Shown: in pieces, positions 57,964 through 64,000 of the stretch | Layout of the letters: the number at the start of each line of letters is the position of its first letter | Position numbering within the stretch: the stretch's first letter is position 1 | Assembly: GCF_000471905.2 (NCBI RefSeq) | Contig: NW_006498233.1 | Coordinates: forward strand, 250,279-314,278 | From: Amborella trichopoda | Taxonomy: Eukaryota > Streptophyta > Magnoliopsida > Amborellales > Amborellaceae | Length of the DNA: 64,000 nt | Direction of reading: 5' to 3' | Program-made: the position numbers and the translations under genes | The notes under the pieces: model-generated | The model's database searches: none | What the model was told of the DNA's origin: nothing | Seen by the model: the letters and a program-made list of their open reading frames with translations, nothing else

Positions 57964-60718
57964 TGTTGGCTATGTGACCTTTCAAGGTCTTAAAGCCAAG
58001 ATTTTTACGCTCAGTGGGAGTTAGAAAGAGACTGAATATGGGTGCTTAGTGCATTAGGGCCTAAATTTATATACCTCGAGTATTTGAGGCATTAAGAATA
58101 TACGTTTTGAGAGTGTGACGCTCAGGGAGGTGTGAGAGTCACCTCTCAGTCATGACTATATTGATTAGAATGCCTCATAATTGATGTGATAAGCCAGGGC
58201 TTCGAGAATCCAATTGAGAATAATAGAACCTGAGTATTTAAAAAAGTATTCCTTGTATGGAATAGTCGGCTCATGGGACATGAGCCCGTATCCTGACACG
58301 AGACTGTTTTATGACATGTGCACCCACAATCATATGGAGAAGCCACTCTTCTATACTATTATCTGACTTAAAAGAGCTAGTGCACACGTGCTTTGATAGG
58401 ACCCTTGTATTTACGTAGGAACATGTCCCACAGGGGTACACTAGTAATCCATTGAACCGCCAGTAATAGGAAGCTCTGGCTCAGTGACTTTGATGTGACC
58501 AATTATGTGTCTCTGCCATAGACTGTGGAGCATAGGTCCATTGGGTCAGCTTGATACATTGGTAGAACGTCATTCAGGCTAGCCCAAAAGAAGACTCCGA
58601 CTAATGTTATAAGTCTAGATATATCACTTACCTTTGGCCAAAATTAAACTAAAATTAATGAGAAAATATTTTATATTGATGATAAATTGTGTTATAATGT
58701 TAAAAAATCATTTAGAGAATTTTTTAGATTCTTAAAGAAATTTTCAGATTTTTTTAGACAATGAAAAATGTGGTTTTCAAATTTGTTTGGCATAAATACT
58801 AAACAAAGACATCCTATAAAGATGCCACATGGATCCCAAGTAGCCATAGGGATGCTACGTGACACCCCCACCTCCTCACTCGTGGATGACATCATGCTAA
58901 TGTCATATCCATGTGGGGACCTATTTATCATTAATTCTTGTGTTGGTATTATGTTATAACATGTTATCTTGTTATTTAAAATGTTATATATATTGATTTA
59001 AGTCATATATTTTATTTTGTTCATATGTGTCATTTTTGACATGTGTGAAGTCATGGGATTTTGAGAATTAATTTAATTCATATTATTATCCACATATGAT
59101 TTTGTAGCATGTGGGTATATTTTATATGGCACCACCTTATGGGCTTGACCCATGTGTGTTCTTAAAATCTTATTGGTGGTGTCATAAGATATTTTATTCT
59201 CATGTATGGATGCCTCATATTACCTTTATGTTCATGTCCTTATATTTTATTGACTCTCACAAATTATTCAAAAAACATGAGTAGTAGTGTAAACATGAAT
59301 TTGGACTTAATGAGAAATAAAACATGGAGCTAAGAGCTTCAAGGTAAAATGAATACAAACCTAGGTTTTAAGGAGTAAAGGATTTCAAAAGCTCATCTAT
59401 TGATATTGGTGATAAGATATGGATGAGTGGCTTAGGTAAAAGCCTCTCATGTGCCATTGATCTAAGGCATTAAGGATCAATATCGAATATACCTTTATGA
59501 TCTAAGTATAAAAGTAACTTATGAGATCAATTATAACCCAAACTTGAGTATGCACTTTAAAGAGAGAGAGAGAGATCCATTGACAAAAATGTGACCACCC
59601 TTGAGACTATCTTCTTTATTGAGATTTCATTTGAAACCCTTTCATGGAGTAGTCCCTCATTTATGTGATCAAACTCATACTATTATTTCATTAAGGTATT
59701 GATTTTTCTTCATATATTTTTAATTCTTACCTCATTTTCATTATCAAAGCTTGCTAAAATTCTTGATTTACAATAGCTTTCTTCATTTTTTGGTCATGAA
59801 AACTTGATATTTGAAGAGTCTCAAAGCAATAGTGTAGTCCATATGCATGATATGTATAGACCAGTTTGCTTACTCCATGATCTTGAGTAGTTTTAACTTG
59901 ATTTTCTTGATCTTATTTTTTTAGAATTTTTACTGAAAATATACAGCTAATGAGATATTTATTTCATCATATTTGAGCATATGAAATAGTCCTTTGAGTT
60001 CATTTTTTAATGTTGAAAAGTTCGTGTGGTCCCTTATGGACCACATGGTGTGGTTTCACCAAAACTTCTTTATTTTATGTAGTATCTTTCTCAAACTTTG
60101 AAGGGCTATTTTGATACATGTCTCTCTCATGATTTGATCCCCATTAAGTGAAATAAAAGTGATCATTTGCTTCCTATTGGATTGATCTCCTTGAGTTATT
60201 GTTATCATCGGTGCCTTAGACAATGAGACAAAATTAAGTCCTCAAAAGGCCTTTTCGTGGCCCGGGCATAAGATTGTTCTTTAATCTTGCAGTATGAACT
60301 TTAATGCTATCCATTATTGTTTATGCGAATTGAAATCTTATCGAATTATTATGATCTAGTGTATGATGTGTATGAGACATTATGATATATGATGAGGATG
60401 AAGAATGAAAATGACATTATCATATAATTTTGATATAATGAGGAATTGCAGGTGCAAGTCATGCAATATGTTATAGAGATGTACATTGTGAATATTTGAA
60501 TATTGTATTGAGCTAATTTTATTTTTGGGTAAGGGATTTGTAAGGACCTATTAGGAGTGAATTTATTATTTAAATGTGTATAAACCATGTTTGTAAGCTG
60601 GAATATATGTATTATGGTTTTGTATTGAAATACTCATGCATTTAAGCCCTTGAGTTTTTATACAATAGAAAATTTTAAAAAATTACATTTCTAGCCTATT
60701 GGTCTTATACCACCAACA
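57964..60718 (+). repeat. 3' LTR of element 5
   Basis: This is the partner of 51065-53887, ending in tataccaccaaca. It carries a small insertion near 58830 (gatcccaagtagccataggg) and another near 60540, and lacks the 120-bp segment of the 5' LTR. Confidence 0.92.
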
Positions 60719-60800
60719 ATAAGTCCCAATATCTTTTTTAACTGCTTCCAACCATGTCCTTTTGGGTCTCTTTATATACTTTTCCTATTATTATACTTTG
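60719..60800 (-). mobile_element. RTE-type LINE tail (right part)
   Basis: The minus strand encodes KRPKRTWLEAVKKDIG, the conserved C-terminal motif of plant RTE LINEs. It completes the tail broken at 51064. Confidence 0.75.
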
Positions 60801-60964
60801 AAAGTAGAAACTGAAAAATAGAAACTGACGAGCTTTAAATAATTAAAACTTCTTTACCCATTTATGAAAGAGAATCTTTTTTAAGAAAAAAATATGTAGG
60901 CTGTTATAAGATTAATAAAAATTAAGAACTTTTATTGCAAAAGCAGTAAAAGAATATATTAAAC

Positions 60965-62210
60965 GATGACATAATAGAGTGGGGGGTTTTAGATGAAATA
61001 TTATACTGGATTGGCTTTGGTCACAATTTGAGAAAATGAATATCTAGATGTCTTTCAACTGCCAGTGATCACTTCTCAATCTTGGTTAATGGAAGTCCCA
61101 AAGGTTTCTTTAAAACCACAAGAGGGATCAGACCAGGGGATCGGCTTTCCCCATTCTTTTCACTTTAATAGGGAGGCTTTTAGTTTGATGGTTAATAATA
61201 TGGTTCATCGGCATTGTTTCTCTGTTTTTCGGATAAGTGATGAGGGGCCAGTTATTTCACATCTTCAGTACACTAATGATACCCTATTATTTTGTGGAGC
61301 AAACATGGATCAAATTATGAATATTATTATAGCAGAAGATTTCTTAGAAGTTGTGAGTTTTCTCTGGGACTCAAGGTTAATTTCACAAAAACCTCAATCA
61401 TTGGTGTTGGTTGCCAAGAGGTGGTGGTTACTTACTTAACGCATATCATGGATTGTAAGGTGGAAGATTTTCCAATCACATATTTTGCAATACCATTATC
61501 AGATCGAAGATTACCAAAGGCGGTTTGGGACCCAATAGTCAAATGGGCAAATAAGAAATTAGATATCTGGAAAGAAATATACTTATCTCATGGAGAAAGT
61601 CATCTCTATCTAATTTGCCTATATACCAAATGTCATTATTAAGTATGCCTAGAGATATCATAAGCAAGTGGAGAAATTGATGATAAACTTCCTATGGATA
61701 AGGATGTTAAAAAGTATCACCTGGTTAGTTGGGATAGAGTCTGTACACCAAAGAATGAAGGAGGTTTGGGCATTAGGAAATTAAAGTTTGTAAATCAAGC
61801 ATTGCTAGCAAAATGGTGGGGGCGTGCAATGCAATCTGATAATGTTCTATGAAAGGAAGTACTTGAATCTAAATATGGTTTGGATGTTTGCGACAATATT
61901 ATTGTAAGGGGGCAGAGAGGTGAGCAGTCCTATGTATGGAGGGCAATTTCACCAATGCGACATTTCTTTTTGGCTTATTCAAGATAGACAGTTGGAAAGG
62001 GTGATAAAGCATTATTTTGGCATTCTAATGGGCTTCTGACATATCTTTTAAATGGCTTTATCAAAAGAGACTTTTGTGTAGGGGTGGCAACGAGTCAGGT
62101 ATGGGGCTTCTGATATATATTTTAAATGGCTTTATCCAAATTTATATTTTAGAAGTGCAAATCCTATGGCTATGATAAATGAGGTGGCAGTTATAGACGA
62201 GACTTCTGTA
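60965..62210 (+). pseudogene. L1-type LINE reverse transcriptase remnant (5' part)
   Basis: The frames encode [55 protein letters not shown] (the YADD catalytic box as YTND), LGLKVNFTKTSIIGVG and GGLGIRKLKFVNQALLAKW. These are the ordered motifs of a plant L1-type LINE RT and its downstream region. Frame shifts occur near 61140, 61290 and 61640. The first Asp of the catalytic pair is Asn. The part beyond 62033 is duplicated around a MITE end and the MITE splits the LINE from its tail at 63133. No intact ORF1 is seen upstream, so it is 5'-truncated. Confidence 0.88.
62033..62210 (+). repeat. Duplicated LINE/MITE junction
   Basis: cttctgacatatcttttaaa at 62033 recurs as cttctgatatatattttaaa at 62107. 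Between them lie cttttgtg and 28 bp of the MITE terminus (62079-62106). The second copy retains about 70 bp lost from the first and ends cttctgta just before the full MITE. Confidence 0.8.
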
Positions 62211-63132
62211 TAGGGGTGGCAACGGGTCGGGTATGGGTCGGGTCCTGCTGAACTCAGACCCGGATCCAAAATATTACTTGTGAACCCATACCCAGGCATG
62301 TACTTGACGAGTACAAAAACAAATATACCAGTATCCAAGAGGATATTGAGGACCCGGGACCCAGACCCACACCCAGGCTTCACAGCCTTCGCTTATGTGC
62401 CTATGTGTTTGATCCATAAACTCTTCTACCTCTTTTATAGGACTTACACCCCCATAACTCCATTTGCCTCTTCGATGTTGGGTTAATCCCATACACAATG
62501 GAGAGGGAGGGCTGGAGTTAGAGAGAGAAACAAGTATTCTATTGAGATTCAAAGATTGACCTGTTGGCTGCTATTTTGTTGCATGCATTTATTTTTTTGA
62601 ATAGTAAAATAAAGCTCCCAACAGGTTTTAAAGGTTCACGTGAGCCGCAAGTTCACACCTCACACCTTATTTTCAATCCTTCCACATGCATGCATTTATA
62701 CAATTTGTCCTTGATTTCACCAAGCTATGCAATGGAATTTAAGAAACACCAAGCCATCGAAGCCAAGAAGTCGCTGCCTACTCGATTAATGCAATTAAAC
62801 TCCGTAGATGGTAGGGGCTAGAGAGAGAGCAAGAGAGAAAATTGTTCTTTTGTGAAGAAAAGATTTTAGTCCCACATCGAAAGATTTAGAGAGGTAGTAT
62901 GAGGGGTTTCTTATAAAATGAAGGGTAGATTTCAAAAGATGAGAGAAATTTCGGGTCTCGGGTCAGGTATGGGACGGGTCCACTAGTACCCGAACCGCTA
63001 CCTAAGAATCTTTGGGTCCATTATAAAGGACTTGGACCCTACCCGCAGGTCCAAGGTTTGGACCCATACCCGAACCCGTGTCGGGTAGACACAGTGGGTC
63101 CCGGGTCGGGTCCGATTCCATTGCCAGCCCTA
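62211..63132. mobile_element. hAT-like MITE (~0.92 kb) inside the LINE
   Basis: Ends TAGGGGTGGCAACGGGTCGG and, on the other strand, TAGGGCTGGCAATGG are imperfect terminal inverted repeats typical of plant hAT-related elements. Flanking 8-mers are cttctgta and cttatgtg (6 of 8; the duplicated upstream 8-mer cttttgtg matches the right one 7 of 8). Subterminal regions are full of gggtcgggt and its complement. No transposase is encoded. The interior contains a snRNA-type promoter motif. Confidence 0.78.
62868..62918 (+). promoter_or_regulatory. Orphan snRNA-type promoter (USE + TATA)
   Basis: AGTCCCACATCG at 62868-62879 fits the plant upstream sequence element RTCCCACATCG, and TATAAAA begins 32 bp after it at 62912. 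That spacing is the one used by RNA polymerase II snRNA genes rather than the shorter Pol III spacing. No snRNA sequence is recognisable downstream. Confidence 0.65.
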
Positions 63133-63785
63133 CTTATGTGGTTTAGATTATCAATTGTATATATCACTGTGCACCCCATATTGCAGTTGAGAAATACATG
63201 GATTTGCTAAAGACTTTCAAAGGTTATCATCTTTCAAGCAATACAAGTGATGAGGGTGTATGGGAATTAGAAACAAATGGTATCTACTCAGTAAAATCTG
63301 CTTACCATATTTTGTTCCATGATCGCATTAGGTGGAATCAACCTACTCGAAAGGAGATCTAAAAATGGAGAATACCCCATAAGGTGCAAGTTTTTATCTG
63401 GATTTTGTCTTAAAGAAAAATTCGAACAGTGGACAATTTAAGAAAAAAAAGAAAGATCATTGTGAATGTATGTCTATTTTGCAAACAAGATGAGGAGAAT
63501 GCTTATCATTTATTTTTGCATTGCCCATATACCTATCAATTATGGTGTTGGACAATGTAAAAAGTAGAAAATTTGTTGTCTATTATTCTTCAATTTGTCG
63601 CTGCGATTCAACTTAAGATCTGTGGGATTTCAAAGATAGGAGGCTTATTATGAGATATTTTAAGCGGTGCTCTTATTTGGGAAATATGGCTTCAAAGCAA
63701 TAGAAGGACTTTTGATGGTGTTGCTATAAGTATGGAGGAATTGAAAAACAAAATTGTGTTTTGTATATGGAGTTGGTTTAAAGCA
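63133..63785 (+). pseudogene. L1-type LINE 3' part with zf-RVT domain
   Basis: It continues the LINE after the MITE: DEGVWELETNGIYSVKSAY, then KVQVFIWIL, VNVCLFCKQDEENAYHLFLH and CPYTYQLW, the zinc-binding domain found at the C-terminus of plant LINE RTs. It carries stops near 63362 and 63410. It ends near 63785 with ENLLSIILQF-type hydrophobic wording and a Trp-rich tail. Confidence 0.86.
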
Positions 63786-64000
63786 GTGTTTTAAAAATCG
63801 GCGAGTTGAACCGAACTCGCCCGGTTCGACTCGGGAACCGGCACAACCTGTGCCAGTTCCGATACAAAACCGGGAACCGCCCGTTTCTAGAGAAGAACCG
63901 CCGGTTCCAATCCGGTTCTACCCGGTTCCCTCGCACGTGCACGCGTGTGACACGTGTGAGGTTACCCTAACATTTCTACTCAAACATTTTAATCTATCTT
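63786..64000. repeat. Start of a GC-rich repeat, cut by the window edge
   Basis: gtgttttaaaaatcgg followed by many variants of ccggttc / gaaccgg and tcgggaaccgg. It looks like the terminal and subterminal part of another DNA-transposon-derived repeat. The other end is outside the window. Confidence 0.5.

Larger units (their letters stand above)
51065..60718 (+). mobile_element. Element 5: 9.65-kb LTR retrotransposon without coding capacity
   Basis: Direct repeats 51065-53887 (2823 bp) and 57964-60718 (2755 bp) start TGTTGGC and end ACA. An iMet PBS follows the left one. Flanks aaaag (51060-51064) and ataag (60719-60723) match at 4 of 5. The 4.1-kb interior has no frame longer than about 70 codons and no gag or pol motif I can recognise. 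It is therefore a large non-autonomous derivative (LARD-like) or so decayed that coding is unreadable. Superfamily is unknown; orientation comes from the PBS. Confidence 0.9.

Overview
This is plant nuclear DNA, most likely from a large, retrotransposon-rich angiosperm genome. The evidence is LTR retrotransposons with 2.8-3.2 kb LTRs, initiator-Met primer binding sites (TGGTATCAGAGC), Tat/Ogre-lineage Ty3/gypsy elements with a second RNase H, a plant mobile domain (PMD) reading frame, a plant RTE LINE tail, an L1-type LINE, Mutator-like and hAT-like MITEs, and a plant snRNA-type USE promoter motif. I found no intact host gene, no tRNA or rRNA gene and no CRISPR array. Species cannot be named from the sequence.

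Layout. (1) 537-9989, minus strand: a decayed Ty3/gypsy element of the Tekay/Del type with two ~2.8 kb LTRs, iMet PBS, gag with two zinc knuckles, protease, RT, a gutted RNase H and a 3'-truncated integrase. (2) 9999-26971, minus: a Tat-lineage element with ~3.1-3.2 kb LTRs, gag, RT, two RNase H domains and an integrase tail. It has lost its protease, the RT YxDD segment and the integrase core. A 4.5 kb repeat-rich region lies downstream of pol. (3) 26972-29782, minus: a fragment of a related Tat element carrying an opposite-strand transcription-unit-like block. (4) 29783-~35720, plus: a third Tat element with 5' LTR, PBS, leader and gag, ending abruptly. (5) ~35720-41475: a Tat derivative whose gag-pro part is on the minus strand, while a PMD/coiled-coil gene lies on the plus strand where pol should be. 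(6) 41476-50950: AT-rich DNA with a 239 bp Mutator-type MITE, short tandem duplications and a degenerate gypsy integrase (46940-48090). (7) 50955-60800: an RTE LINE tail split by a 9.65 kb LTR element (51065-60718) with no recognisable coding capacity. (8) 60965-63785: an L1-type LINE pol remnant interrupted by a ~0.9 kb hAT-like MITE. The beginning of another GC-rich repeat follows at the right edge.

The coding remnants were once gag-pol modules that packaged and reverse-transcribed element RNA. All are broken by stops, frameshifts or internal deletions, several of which remove catalytic cores. The most unusual material is non-coding: five kinds of short tandem arrays inside LTRs, further arrays in the Tat 3' regions, an opposite-strand PMD unit shared in layout by two Tat derivatives, and an orphan snRNA-type promoter inside a MITE.
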